Positions 45,376 to 58,079 of a DNA stretch of 64,000 bases are shown here, piece after piece. Within the stretch, counting starts at the first letter, position 1, and each line of letters begins with the position of its first letter. This DNA is from Thamnidium elegans (Eukaryota; Mucoromycota; Mucoromycetes; Mucorales; Mucoraceae). The stretch covers positions 744,001-808,000 of the forward strand of contig JAIXMG010000004.1 of NCBI GenBank assembly GCA_025201345.1, in the 5' to 3' direction. A program made the position numbers and the translations under genes. Below the pieces are notes generated by a model. That model was not told where the DNA came from. It worked only from the letters and a program-made list of their open reading frames with translations, and searched no databases.

Positions 45376-45748
45376 GGTATAAGGATAAATATATACCCCC
45401 TTTGAAACTTTTTTTTTTTTCAACAAATAAAAATTGCATGAAATATGTAAAAAAAAAAAGTATGTCAGCCCTGAAATTATACACTTTTTAAAAAAGCTCT
45501 TCGTCGCATCACTTTATTTATCTTTTTTGAAAATGGAGTTTTTTTATGCTGTAAATGTTACAGAATAAAAGTGAGAATTGAGTCAATTGAGAAGCTCATT
45601 CTGTTCTACCAGTAAAGAATACAATTTGTTATATATTACACAAGCAAGGGTAAGTGCAAAAATTATGACTTTAAATTAAAAAAAAAAAATCTTTTTTTTT
45701 TCTTCCTTTTTTCTTTTTTTATTATCTCTTGTTGGTCCAATTTATGTT
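45376..45748. other. Spacer upstream of EDEM gene
   Basis: AT-rich, with an A9/T9 pair near 45680-45700 and a pyrimidine stretch before the start codon. No feature recognised. Confidence 0.45.
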
Positions 45749-48203
45749 ATGCTTAATAATATCTTTTTCAATGATATTAAGCAAACAAGCATTGCCTTGG
45801 TTTTGTTGCTCTTATGGATGAATTGCTGTTTAGCAATGACAGAAAAAAAGCGATTAGAGCTAAAGTAAGCAGCATAGTCCTTTTTTTTCTTTTAAAAAAA
45901 AAAAAAAAAAAAGTGTAATCAAAATCTGACAATCCATCTTTTTATAAATAGAGACCTAACTAAAGTAAATGTACAACAACGAAAATTGTATACTATCATA
46001 CTAATATAAAACGAACAGGAAATGTTTAACCATGGTTGGAATAACTATTACCAACATGCATTTCCAGAAGATGAGGTACTAAAATGAAATTATATTTTAT
46101 TTTCTTTTCAACTCATTTCATGTATAGCTCAATCCTTTTGAATGCAATGGTAGAGGAAGTGATAAAGCTAATCCGTACGTAACCACAAAATGACATACTA
46201 AACCAAAAAAAAAAAAAAAAAAAAAAAAAAGAAAAGATATGTAACAACAAATTACCTTTAGGTCTAATATTAACGTAAACGATGTATTGGGCGATTATTC
46301 TTTAACACTTGTTGATACGCTGGACACACTTGCAGTAAGTTATAAATTTAATTCTTTTTTTTTCTCAGCTTACACACTAATTTAGATTATGGGAACACAA
46401 GAACAATTTGAAGAAGCAGTGAATCGTGTGATTGAAACCGTATCATTTAGTCAAGATAATAAAGTTCAAGTTTTTGAATTAAATATTAGAGCACTTGGTG
46501 GACTAGTAGGTATTTTTTTTTTAAAAGGTGTTAAATTTCACCTTGCAGAAAAACTTACACATTTTTTTTTTTTTAGCTTTCTGCACATATGCTAGCAACA
46601 GATACAACATTCAATCATACCATAAAAGGATATAACGGTCAATTACTGGATATGGCTAGAAATCTTGCTGATCGTCTTATGCCTGCTTTTAAATCGTCAC
46701 GTACTGGAATTCCTTTTCCCAGAGTAAGAATAGCATGATTATAAACGTGTATAGATATTAACATACACTATCAAAAAAAAAAAAAGGTCAATTTACGTAA
46801 GGGTGTACCACCTACTGAGACAACAGAAACCTGTACAGCTGGTGCTGGCAGTTTAATTTTAGAATTTGGTGTACTTAGTAGACTTACAGGTGATCCATCT
46901 TATGAAAATGCCGCGAAAAAAGCTTTAAAAGCAGTATGGTCTCGTCGATCCAATATAAATTTACTTGGTAATGTTATTGATATTCAAACAGGTAACTGGA
47001 TTCATACAGCATCCTCTACAGGTGCTGGTATTGATTCTGTGTTTGAATATATGCTCAAAGCATACGTATTATTTGGAGAAGAAGAATATAAAGATATGTT
47101 TGATCAAGCTTACAAGGCATTAATGTTATATGTTCGTGATACATCTGGTTACCTTTATCGTAATGTACATATGAGTACAGGATCTTTAATGTCTTATTGG
47201 ATTGATAGTTTAAGTGCTTTTTTCCCTGGACTTCAAGTATTAGAAGGTGATATTGATGCTGCGATTAAAAGTCATTTGGTGTATTATAATATTTGGAGAA
47301 AATATCATGCTATTCCTGAACGATTCGATTTTTATCATAAAGGTGTTGATTTACCTTATTACCCATTGCGACCCGAATTTATCGAATCAACCTATCATCT
47401 ATACCAAGCTACAAAGGATCCTTTTTACCTTCATGTAGGTGAAATGGTAGTAGAAGATTTAAATAACAGAACTCGTGTACCTTGTGGTTTTGCTTCTATT
47501 GGTGATGTACAAACTGGTAGACTCGAGGACCGAATGGAAAGTTTTATGCTTAGTGAAACATTGAAATACCTTTACTTGTTATTTGATACGGGTTAGTTTT
47601 TTTTTTCTTTCTTTCTTATCTGTGATAAAACTAATAATAATTAATATACTTAGATAACTTGGTTAATAAAATGGATTCCAATTTTATATTTACAACTGAA
47701 GGTCATATATTGACATTACCTGGTAAATACCTGCAAAACATGAAACCACTAAAAAAAACTCGATCACCTATTGTCTCTATGCAATCTTCTGCTTCCGGCA
47801 CCTGTCAAAGATATAACCCAACAGGTATCAGATCACTTATGATACCTGGACTATTAGACATGTCATCGATACCTTTCCAACCACAAACCGATTATGCTAC
47901 CAGTATCGTTGGATTGGCCACTACTGAACTACCACCACTTACTTCGCACGGGTATTGTGAATCACCTATTACTGCTTCTAAATCGATTAGTTTATCGTTT
48001 GGATACACAGATTATAATGGTGCATCGAATAATAATCAACGGTACAAGTCGAATAATATTATTGATCTGTTGGGTGGTTATTTAGCTAAATCTTTATCGG
48101 GACTAAGAGTTGAACTTGTGAGTGCAAGTAGAAAAAATGATGCGTATCTTGTGAAAGGAGGTTAGTTTCTTTTTCTTTTTCTTTTTCACATATTCATATA
48201 CAT

Positions 48204-48248
<45 letters not shown>

Positions 48249-48436
48249 CACACACACACATATATACGCTCATACACACATACACACACACACACAATTG
48301 TATATAAAATTATATATAAAAAAAGTTTCTTTTTTTCTTATCTATTATTTTATAGTTTATCCCAATACTAGGTAAAAACTGATATTACACATAAAAAAAT
48401 GGGAAAATTAAATATATATTTTTTATTGTTTGTTGG

Positions 48437-48483
<47 letters not shown>

Positions 48484-49146
48484 AAGAAAAAGAGTTTAAA
48501 GGGACATGAAATATTGACTATTACAATGAATGCGTTGTACCCATACTTGACGAGTAATTCAGATTTATTTCAATTACAAGTGAAACAACCTACAGTGACT
48601 ACTCGTATTCGAAGTTATATCAATGCGCAACATGAAGTTAGTATCAAGACCAGTGATAAAGACCAGTGTTACGAATTCCTGGGCACAAGATCTGATTTTG
48701 GACCCAACATAATGAATATCAATAACGTACCAATCCATATCTTTAGTGACGAAAACAACTTGTATGGATGTAATACTTATACTAAAAAGGAAATGGTGTT
48801 AATTCAAGATAAAATATTACTTGTCAGCCGAGGCAAATGTAATTTCTTGGATAAAGTGATTTACGCACAACAAGCTGGAGCTAAAGCAGTCATCTTTCTC
48901 AATAATAAGGAAGGTGAACATGAATTTAGAATTAGTACAGATGATACAACAAATAACTCTCTTATTACTATACCTAGTTTAATTATTAGTTATAACGATG
49001 CTTTATCTTTATTGAAAACAAATCGTAAACAACCGACGAAATTACAACTTGGCCAATTACCCTCGATTGACAACGATCCAAATGCCATTATCTCACTATT
49101 GTATCGTGGTAAACGCATAAAAAATGTTGTAATCATCAACTTGTAA
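45749..49146 (+). CDS. EDEM-type GH47 alpha-mannosidase-like protein with PA domain
   Basis: An ER-associated degradation factor that trims mannose on misfolded glycoproteins. Ten or so exons. The start at 45749 gives a signal peptide core ([16 protein letters not shown]). The GH47 domain then runs from [20 protein letters not shown] through [125 protein letters not shown] and [15 protein letters not shown] protease-associated domain follows in the last exon ([32 protein letters not shown]). GH47 plus PA is the EDEM3-like layout; there is no C-terminal KDEL-type signal. The intron at about 48163-48355 carries an AC microsatellite. Confidence 0.9.
48205..48297. repeat. AC/AT microsatellite in an EDEM intron
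   Basis: About 16 uninterrupted AC units (48209-48240), then TATATA and further AC blocks to 48296. It lies inside an intron, so length variation should not alter the protein but would make a useful marker. Confidence 0.93.
48437..48481. repeat. T11A34 junction in an EDEM intron
   Basis: Eleven T followed directly by about 34 A, in the intron just before the last EDEM exon. The following AAAGAAAAAGAG seems to serve as the splice acceptor, which is unusually purine-rich. Confidence 0.85.
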
Positions 49147-49274
49147 TAAAAAATTTAATCACCGCTTTTTGGTCGTCGTCACATGCCAAAAAAAAAACGG
49201 CAAACGTTTATAGATTAAACCTATTTTTATATATTTTTTCTTTTTTTTTTCTTCTTTCTTACTAAAATAAATAA

Positions 49275-49505
49275 ATGGAGTACGTTGGGAAACTAGGAAG
49301 TTTATTTACTTCTGTTCATAATTTTTATAACGAGATTAACCCAGCAACATTATCTGGAGCTATTGACATTGTTGTTGTCGAACAAGAAGATGGTGACTTG
49401 GCATGTTCTCCATTCCATGTACGATTCGGTAAACTATCTGTCTTGATGCCGCAAGAAAAGAGGGTAAAAACAGAAAGATAAAAATAAAAATAAAAATGTT
49501 GTCGT

Positions 49506-49537
<32 letters not shown>

Positions 49538-52500
49538 TATTTTTAAGGTTCAAATAAAAGTCAATGGTGAAACAGTACCATATGTTATGAAAGTAGGTGA
49601 AGCAGGTGAAGCTTTCTTTGTTTTTGAAACGGAACATGAAGTACCAGAAGAGTTTCAAACTTCTCCCATCATGGAAGCTGTATCTGAAAAGAGCGATGAG
49701 GTAACAACGAAAAATATATATATATGTATGATGATTATAAATATTCATTACTTATATTTTAGGATCCTCCATATCTTGACATTGGTGAATCAAAAGACGC
49801 CACCAAAGGTGAACCGACAGATACTTTCGAAGATGAGGACAAACAACAGAAACACAAACTATCCGTACCAGCCGAACTTCAATCCCCCAAGATGATTATT
49901 GAAGAACAAATGGATAAAGTAGTAACAAAAATGGACCCTTATAAAACCGAACAAGAAAATACTGTTATTGAAGCTGTCGAAACTTTAAAAGCATGTACTG
50001 ATGATTTAATTACTCCCATGCCAAAAAATGATCTCTACCCTTTGGATGATGGATCTAGTTTAATTGAACGTGTCATTCCTGAAGCCATCACCACCACTAC
50101 TGTCGCCAAAGAAAGATTTATTGTCCGACCTGCACAGGGAAACATTTATAACACGTGGATGGATGTAACACACACATCTGTGCACAAAACTGAAGACCAT
50201 GAATGTACTAATTTGGATCATTCTGCTAATGACACCGGTCATGGTAAAGGTGATGAATCTATCGTATTAGATATTGCTGGTTATAAAACAGGTGGCCCTG
50301 AAGATGATGAGGATGAGGATAGTTGGTCTCATGAAAAAGAAGAAGCTGCTACTCTGGTCAAGAAGGAAATTGTGGACAATTTGTTTTTAAGCAATAAAAA
50401 GAACTCTGATAGACAAGTAAAGGATCAAGTAATGCCATTCGATGCTGAACCTGTTGAAGTAAAAGAACCTGTCAAGGCAGAGGAACCTGTCAAAGAAGAG
50501 GAGTCTACTAAGGAAGAGGATATTATTAAGGAAGATGAAACTACCAAGGAGGAGGAGCCTATCAAGGAAGGTGAGACTACCAAGGAGGAGCTTGCCAAAG
50601 AAGAAGAAGCACTTACTAAGGAAGATGAAACTATTAAGGACCAAACAGTCCCTGAAGCACCCAAGCGAAGCTTATGGGGCTGGGGAAGTGCTCGTCGTCA
50701 AGCAACCAACGAGTCCCTGGAACCAGTTACACCACCCGTAGCACCTGCACAGGTGGAAGAGCTCAAGGAACCCGCTACACTTGAAATCATGCCTGGTACA
50801 ACCTACCGTATCGAGATGAGTCTCTGTGGCGACTCAGTATTTGGTAAAGATGAACAAGAGAACGCTCGTGTGTTTGACCAACATATTGTCACTTATGATA
50901 ATTTCACACATAATCCAAACATGTTGAACGATAAGAGACTTGTGTTCCGATATGAAGGCCGTTACTTTGCAGCAGGTCATACGGGACCCTTATTTACATC
51001 TATATTCTTATTTAAGAAACCTATGGAAGATAGTTCGGATGCTGAACAAGAAAACAAGGTATCAGATAGCAGAGAATCGTATCAATTTGGTAAAGGTTGG
51101 AGACAATGGTTAAGTAGATCTTCTGTTGCTGCACCTACACCTTCTGCTGTTATTGCCGATGTCGAACCAGAACAAACTGTAGACGAACCTCGTCAAAGTG
51201 AAGATACTAAAAAGCAACAAGATATTACTACATTTACTACTACAACTACAACTACATCTGTAGGCTGGTCTGCAGATCATGTTCATCCAGGTCAAGAGCA
51301 AGAAGAATCTATTCCTGGTCCTCCACGCAAAGTATACGCAAAAACACTTCGTTTAACCTCTGAACAATTAAAGAGTTTAAACCTCAACAAAGGAGCCAAT
51401 ACCATTTCTTTTTCAGTTACTTCAGCCTATCAGGGTACCGCTACCTGTGCAGCCAAAATCTTTTATTGGAATTACGGACACGCCGTTGTGATTTCGGATA
51501 TTGATGGTACAATCACCAAGTCGGATGCATTAGGTCACGTCTTTACTATGATTGGTAAGGATTGGACACATATGGGAGTCGCTAAACTATATACAGATAT
51601 TGCAAACAACGGCTATCATTTTCTGTACCTCACCAGTCGAGCTATCGGTCAAGCAGATTATACAAGAGACTATTTGAAAAAGGTTGCACAGGATAAATAT
51701 CAATTACCTGATGGACCAGTGATCATGTCACCCGATCGTCTTTTCACTTCCTTTCATAGAGAAGTCATTATTAGAAAACCCGAAGTGTTTAAAATGGCTT
51801 GTTTAAGAGATGTACAACGCTTATTTGGTGGTCGAGACCCATTCTATGCAGGCTTTGGTAACCGTATCACTGATGCAAGATCTTACCGCAGTGTCAATGT
51901 TCCTACCTCGCGTATCTTTACTATTGACCCTTATGGTGACCTTAAACTAGAGTTATTAATGGGTTTCAAATCTTCTTATATCCACTTGAACGATTTAGTA
52001 GACCAAATATTTCCTCCCATTAACCGTGTGATTGATGAAGAATATACTGATTGGAACTATTGGAAATCACCTTTCCCAGAGATTGATATTCCTGAACTTG
52101 ATATTCCTTTAGAACCTACCTCTCCTAAACCAAAACCTATTAAGCCTGATCCATCTGTACTCCCATCTAGTTCCGTAGTTTCTTCTAGCTCTAGTAATCA
52201 ACGTGGTTTACTCCGTAGTTTCACTTCTAGATCTGATACAAGTAGTGTGCATAGTAATAGTAGTAAGAAAACACAACCTAGTTCTAGTACAACAACCGTT
52301 TTCAAGAGCCCCAAGTTTACTGGTGTAGATGATAAACAAATAGCTAACGATAACGAGGTGACGACAGATCAAAAGGCGTCTGCTGCAATAGGTGCAGCAG
52401 ATAAGGAAAACAACGATACATCTTTAGTGAGTACAAGTCCCACTGACTCTGTTGGTGGATCACTTATGAATAAGGTATCAAGTGGGTTTGGTGGTGTAAG

Positions 52501-52702
52501 GTCTACGTTATCGCGTACTTTTCTGTCTTCAAGTGAAAGCGGTACTACTAATACTACTGAAAAAGAAGATACAACAACAACAAAGAAAAACGATAATGAA
52601 CAAGAAGATGACGATGATGACGATGATGACGAATCAAAGAATATACAAGATGTTGATTCGATATTAGATGATATTGATATGGATGAAATCCCATTTATTT
52701 AG
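49275..52702 (+). CDS. PAH1: Phosphatidate phosphatase, lipin/PAH1 (Smp2/Ned1)
   Basis: A Mg-dependent enzyme converting phosphatidate to diacylglycerol at the ER and nuclear membrane. Exons 49275-49463, 49548-49700 and 49763-52702 give 1093 residues. The N-Lip domain starts MEYVGKLGSLFTSVHNFYNE with the amphipathic helix and continues DIVVVEQEDGDLACSPFHVR and YVMKVGEAGEAFFVFET. The C-Lip HAD domain has the catalytic DIDGT at 693-697 (VVISDIDGTITKSDALGHV), then YLTSRAIGQADYTRDYL, LPDGPVIMSPDRLF and FYAGFGNRITDARSYRSV. Between them lies a repeated glutamate/lysine region (about 50455-50640). The C-terminus is strongly acidic (aspartate run) and ends DIDMDEIPFI, like the Nem1-Spo7-binding tail of yeast Pah1. 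Confidence 0.96.
50455..50640 (+). repeat. Imperfect KEE/KED coding repeat in PAH1
   Basis: About a dozen imperfect units of the form (V/T/I)KEE(E/D)(P/T) within exon 3 of the lipin gene. It appears to be an expanding acidic/basic low-complexity linker between the N-Lip and C-Lip domains. Confidence 0.85.
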
Positions 52703-52843
52703 AATTTATAATAAAAAAAACTCACATTTAACTATATAGCACGTGTATCTAATGATTGGTATTTTTATTTTATTTTATTTTATACACACAATAAAAAGAA
52801 ACAAACAAATAAAGCGTGAGTATTAACAAAATTTTATTTATTT

Positions 52844-53128
52844 TTATTCGTCAAAAACGCTATTAAAAGTAGGCCCAAAAGTTGAGTGATCATCATCCGA
52901 TGAAAGAGACCGATAAGTTTGACCAGCAGTATTTAAGTGACTTTCATGAACAGATTGGTTTTCATTATTGTACAAGGCATGTACAGAGTTATAATTGTCG
53001 GTCTTGACTTCTTCCGTTGTAGCTGAAACAGGCTCTGCAGGCACAGAGGGAATAATTGTATAAGACCTTACCAAAGGGCGACTCATCATGGAAGTAACAA
53101 CAATACGACGATTTAACATTGACAACAT
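52844..53128 (-). CDS. Small protein with mitochondrial-type presequence
   Basis: A single-exon 94-residue protein. The first 22 residues (MLSMLNRRIVVTSMMSRPLV, then RSY) are basic, hydroxylated and free of acids, typical of a matrix-targeting presequence with likely cleavage near RSY. The mature part is acidic and polar (EEVKTDNYNSVHALYNNENQ; SSDDDHSTFGPTFNSVFDE) with no membrane segment. I do not recognise the family. It lies tail to tail with PAH1. Confidence 0.6.
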   Translation of the reverse strand: MLSMLNRRIVVTSMMSRPLVRSYTIIPSVPAEPVSATTEEVKTDNYNSVHALYNNENQSVHESHLNTAGQTYRSLSSDDDHSTFGPTFNSVFDE

Positions 53129-53336
53129 TTTGGTTATAATTATATTTTTTTAGAAAGAAAAGGTTAAGAAAAAAAAAAGGATATGAATTAAAAAAATATC
53201 CTTCTTTTATAGAGAAAAAAAAATATTTTTGCATAAATTTATTTGGGGTGATGTTCTTATAAAGGAAGGGGGTGTGTGATAAGACGCCTTGGCTAAAACA
53301 AAATAGGGCCACGGCAAAACATACATTTTTGGGTTA

Positions 53337-53678
53337 TTATTTATTTGCATTTTTCCAGTGTAAATAAGCTATCGAATGAACTGGTTCTTTTTCTGGTACT
53401 ACGTTTAACGGTGGTCCTGCAAACCAAAGTATAGGTCCGTCAGCTTGACGTTTAAATGATGCGTCTAGACAAAAAAGTAAGTTTTTTTTTTTGTTTATTC
53501 TCAATTATTTTATGTTATTTTTACCAATTGCAGTTTCGTTTATATTTGCAATCGGTTCTATTGATGGAATGTAATTTGGTTGTTGTTGCTGTTGTTGTTG
53601 TTGTTGGGTATTGTACGCGTAAGAATTGTATTGACCTTGTTGAAAAGGGATTCCTTGTGGTTGTGGTTGCTGCCACAT
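53337..53678 (-). CDS. Small Gln-rich protein with conserved-looking C-terminus
   Basis: Two exons joined at ACTGCAATTG|GTAAAA and TTTGTCTAG|AC give about 93 residues. The N-terminal half is Gln/Pro/Tyr-rich with a run of nine Gln. The C-terminal half (FKRQADGPILWFAGPPLNVV, then HSIAYLHWKNANK) is compact and hydrophobic and looks like a conserved protein-binding segment, of the kind found in small subunits of chromatin or transcription complexes. I cannot name it. It is divergent from EIF1AD with 154 bases between starts. Confidence 0.6.
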
Positions 53679-53832
53679 GTTTAGATTAATGTAAAGAAAA
53701 AAGAAAGAGAGAAAATATCTTTTATTTTATTTTTTCTTTTCTTTTTTTAAAAGCCAGTAATTTAACGAGAAAAAGGAAAATATTTTTTTTTAGTCTGCCT
53801 TCTCTTTTTTAAAAAGTAAAACATACATTACA

Positions 53833-54409
53833 ATGGGAAAGAAACAAACAGCTAGAAATCAACTTGACGATGACTTTGAAATTGAAGGAAACCAAACCTA
53901 TGCTCGTTCTTTGGGTCCTAGAGGAAACCATCAACATGAAGTTGAGTTTATTGACGGATCTAAAAAGTTGGTGACACTTCCACCTAAATTTCGTAATGTC
54001 GTTTGGCTTAAGCGAGGTAAATTACACACATGCTTTTTTTTTAAAAAAAAAAGAAAGAAAATGAACGAGGAAAACTAAAAAATAGAATATAACATAGGCC
54101 ATTATGTTATTGTGGATCCTAGCGTAGGTGTCACTGAAAAGGTTGGAGGAGAAATTGTCTTTGTACTTTTCCCCAAGAATATTAAAGACCTCAAGGCTGC
54201 TGGCAAATGGTAACATCAAAATAAATTACACAAGAAAAAAAAAACTAACATTTATATACATATATAGGCCTGCTGAATTCTCTGAACCTGCACCAGCTGT
54301 TACTACTAAAGAAGAAGAAGAAGAGGAAAAAAGTGATGATGATTTATTTGTAAACAATAATAGGCCCATCATGTCAGATACTGAATCAGAATCCAGTGAT
54401 GAGGAATAA
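53833..54409 (+). CDS. EIF1AD: EIF1AD, eIF1A-like S1/OB domain protein
   Basis: A conserved eukaryotic OB-fold protein related to translation initiation factor 1A, involved in late 40S maturation in animals. Exons are 53833-54016, 54098-54209 and 54268-54409. The OB fold is read as YARSLGPRGNHQHEVEFIDG, LVTLPPKFRNVVWLKRGHYV, IVDPSVGVTEKVGGEIVFVL and IKDLKAAGKWPAEFSEPAPA. An acidic linker ends with the family's C-terminal DLFVNNNRP motif and an acidic serine tail. Intron 1 contains a T9A10 junction (54034-54052). The length of about 145 residues is typical. Confidence 0.93.
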
Positions 54410-54449
54410 AGCAAAAATACCCCCACTATAATAATAATAAAAAAAGGAT

Positions 54450-54974
54450 TTAATTGAGCAAAAGCCTAATCAAATATAAACTTGGAGGTATTCTCCAGCT
54501 TGGATCTTCGTTTGGTACTCCATGTTCTATACTTTCAAGTCCCAAAATAATGAAAATAACAAACACAAATATCATGAAAATAATAAAGATAACCGACATA
54601 CATATATTGGCTTTACGCCAAGCCTTTTCATACTGGTCATTGCTGTTCCAACAGCACCAACCTATAAACCAAAGTGGAGGGAAAAAGCTAATATGTACGG
54701 TTAAGAATATTGTATAAGTAACTTTTATATATTATTTATTTACAATAGGCCTAGTAAAAACAAGGAAGCATTGATCGGGAAATGGTTGCCATCTGTATTC
54801 TTTCTTTTAATTGCATAACGGTAGGCAAATTCCGACTGATGTGGTAATGGCATTGGCACTGTTTGATAATGTACATACTGTGGGCTAGGAATGGGTGGTG
54901 CACTTGGTACAGAAGATCCTTGGTATGAATCAACGTCTGGTGAATTAACCGGATAAATTGGTTTGTAGTCCATT
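54450..54974 (-). CDS. Small proline-rich two-helix membrane protein
   Basis: Two exons joined across an intron of about 60 bases near 54690-54747 give about 150 residues. The N-terminal third is proline/serine-rich (YQGSSVPSAPPIPSPQYVHY). Then come NASLFLLGLLFFFPPLWFIG, WCCWNSNDQYEKAWRKANIC and a second helix (VIFIIFMIFVFVIFIILGL), ending IRLLLN. The pattern of proline-rich cytosolic tail, FPPLWFIG turn and WCCW is seen in small fungal plasma-membrane or ER proteins of unknown role. The stops of this gene and EIF1AD are 40 bases apart. No function assigned. Confidence 0.65.
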
Positions 54975-55342
54975 TCGATAAAAGAAAGAAAATGAAAAAG
55001 AGTTCTTGGCTCTTTTTTTTTTGTGTGTGTGGTCTCATGCCTCTTTTTTATGTGTACAAAGGTCACAGAGAAACAATCATACTTTGTGTCTTGTAAATTA
55101 CGTAAAGTTGGTTTGTTTCAAAAATAAAAAAAGAAATACATTATAATACTTTTGACGTGGCGAATTATGTTACAGTTTGTGATGATAGATCAAAATAGCT
55201 TACGAGGGAAACGATTGACAAATATTTATTCGAACTTACAAAGCGTTAAAAAAAAGAGATTTGTTTTAAATATGCTTTTTGCTTTGTTCCGCGTCGATTT
55301 GTTTATAATATAAATATATACATTTAATTCTATCAAGTAAAA

Positions 55343-56608
55343 CTAATCACTCAAATCATCAGCACCCAGGGTATCATAGGCATATGCATTAATAGGAAAC
55401 GAAGATCCATCACCTAGACTACATATATTTTTTTTAAAAAAAAAAAGTTAAACGAGTTCAAGAACCCTATTTTATTTTGCACTTACGTTTTGCCAACAGG
55501 TATCAACATTTTAAATAAATCTTTACCAAGTACCTGTTCGATGTTCTTTCTTGTACCCAAATCCCAAGGGTTAAAATATTTACTACGCATAACATCCACT
55601 CTTGTGTTACTATTACCCAATCTATAATTTGATTTTTCGTAGAATTCAATTGTTGTTCTGTTCTTGCATAATTGTCTTGTATGGAAAATAGTAAATGGTA
55701 CAAGGAATAAAGTAAAAATACAGGATATAAATACAAGTAATGCACAATTTAAATTTAACCCTAATACACTCATAGGTCCACTCATTTGAATAATCGTAGG
55801 CGGTAATGTAGTTGCAAGTACATAGGTACAATAAAGCGATGCGTATACCAAAAATAAATAAAATGGTTTATAGTTATTAAATCCTACACAATTATTAATC
55901 CACGGGCAATGACTAAAAGAGAAAGAGATAAATAAAAACCTGTATGCATTTCCTTACATATTTTACTTACTGATCCATTTTTAATACACATCGATTACAC
56001 TGCCTACAATGATGAGTTCGATCAAACTTTTCTAGTTTACATTTTTGACAATATCTTTTAGCTCCATCTCTTTTGACTGTAATAGGAAGTGGGCTATGTT
56101 GGTGTAAATCTTCTTCTTCTTCTTCAATATTTAAAACTGCAATATTCGTTACTTTATCTTGCTCGTTATCAAAATTGTTTGCTAATAAACCAATGTCTTC
56201 CTCATCCCTCTTTTTATACATCTAGAATAAAAAAAAGTTTTTAATACAGCACTCTTTTTTTTAAAAAAAAAAAGAAAAAAAAAACTATAAGAGCAAAAAC
56301 TCACGTCAAGTGTATAGCCGGGAGAAGTTCTACATACTGTCCAATAACTCCACATGCACATTACAAAAAAGGGATGGTAAAATAGTATATATAGTGAACC
56401 TGTAATTTAAAGTTAATCCCTATACTCGTTTGCTAGCGTCTTTATTTTTACCTTGTATTCCATGTCCTTCAGAGATAAGTCCATATGATAAACTCACATT
56501 ATATGCCCAATAACTCCAAATAAATATAACTAATAGCAGCACTATAGGTGATGCATTAACTATTGCCATGATGGCCTTTTGTATTGTTGAACATGAAGGG
56601 CATTTCAT
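55343..56608 (-). CDS. DHHC palmitoyltransferase (Pfa3/Swf1-like)
   Basis: A protein S-acyltransferase with four membrane helices. Six or so exons. Helices 1 and 2 are in VLLLVIFIWSYWAYNVSL and ILFYHPFFVMCMWSYWTV (with TSPGY after). The Cys-rich domain is [40 protein letters not shown], with the catalytic DHHC split by an intron (GATCA|T CAT). NNYKPFYLFLVYASLYCTYV and CALLVFISCIFTLFLVPFTI form helices 3 and 4. The TTxE motif is present as NRTTIEFYE. The tail ends GADDLSD. T8A11 runs occur in two of its introns (55428-55446, 56255-56273). Overall closest in layout to yeast Pfa3 (vacuolar), but the substrate is unknown. Confidence 0.9.
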
Positions 56609-58034
56609 TATAATAAACTTTTCAAGATTAAGAAAAAAAAAAAAAAAAAGGGTTTTTCTCTTTCCTCCCCCTTTTTTTTTACACTCTTGGCCAAGGTTTA
56701 AAAAAAATCGGTGTTTAAAGAAACATAATCAATCATACTCAATATTTTTTTTAAGAACTGTTTTGTTCATGAAGAAAGACGTTTTTCGGCGAGTAACGTT
56801 TTTTTTTTTTTTTTGCAGGAAATCCTGCTCGGTCAGAAAAGATATGTCTGAGTTTTTAGTGAGGTACTGGTCAATGTTTTATAGTCATTTAACTGATCGT
56901 AAAAACATCTTGATATAGTAATAGATCATGTTTAAGGACAGGGTGAAAAACAATGCTTGTATAGGTTTTCTAATTGCATAACCCCCACCCTCTCTTCTTT
57001 TTCTTGAGGTAGTTTTGTATTGGTAAAACTTAATGTATATCAGTTAATAAATATACTTGATCTCCTTCATCTTATTATTTTTTAATAGTGGTTCTGCAGG
57101 TTATCTTGGTGTAACAAGCGATATAGTCAGGATAAATAGAAGCCGTTTTTTTACGCGGGTAACAAGGTCCAGAATACTGAATTATTTGGTATTCTAGACT
57201 TTCAACTGATCTCGTTTGTTTGAGATGACTTGATCACCCATTGTATAATATTTAAATATATGTATACATAATAACCGAATTGAAGCCATTGCCAATGATA
57301 TTTTAATCATTCGATTATTTTAGAGTTAATGTAATATGTAGTTGGTGCAATATGTGTGTCATTTTTTTTTTTTTTGCCATGGTAGTATTAAAATAGAATG
57401 CCTAGATAAGTATCATTGCCAAAATAGCGTATGGTTTTGGTATTGAACACTGATTTCTATTAAAAGAAATATATGTACTCGTTGTCTTTTTCTAATGAGA
57501 ACAAGGCTGCCCTCTAAAGAAATTGTACCACTTTACTTGCATTAAAAAGAGGTTTTGCTCATTCAGTTCTTTAGGCTTTTGTTACACTTGTAACCAAAAC
57601 ATTTATCCGATATAATTCATCTCTTTTTCAGAAAAAAAGTATTGACCCGTTTAGTTATATTTTTCTTCCATATTACAGTAACTTTTTGTGATTTATTTAT
57701 TAACGAAAACTACAATTGTATTTATTTCTTTCAAACTTTTTTTTATATAAAGATAAAAATTGAATACCTTTTAAAAGTGTTTGACATCTCGAGTAAAAGA
57801 GTAGATTTGTTTGTGTTACTTTCTTAACTAAACCAGATTTTGTTTCTTCTAAGTTTTCAGAAAAACTGCGTACAAAAAAAAATGGTATTACAGAATTAAG
57901 TTCGTCGTACTATTTTTCAAGTTAGTTAAAGACATGACATTATTAAAAACTAAATATAATAGCTCATATCAAAAAGTAAATCAGAATTAGTCATTCTACA
58001 AAATGAATATCCCCTCCCACACATCTAAGTTTTA

Positions 58035-58036
58035 TT

Positions 58037-58075
<39 letters not shown>
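58035..58075. repeat. T22A19 palindrome
   Basis: Twenty-two T followed directly by nineteen A, the largest TnAn junction in the window, in intergenic sequence. Confidence 0.92.

Positions 58076-58079
<4 letters not shown>

Noticed and set aside
48103..48297. Minus-strand frame rich in Val and Cys
   Set aside because: It is simply translation of the AC microsatellite in an EDEM intron.
50387..50664. Minus-strand frames of Ser/Leu repeats opposite PAH1
   Set aside because: They are antisense shadows of the KEE repeat in PAH1.
56568..56918. 116-codon plus-strand frame overlapping the DHHC start
   Set aside because: It begins antisense to the DHHC first exon and is built mainly from poly-Lys and poly-Phe runs.
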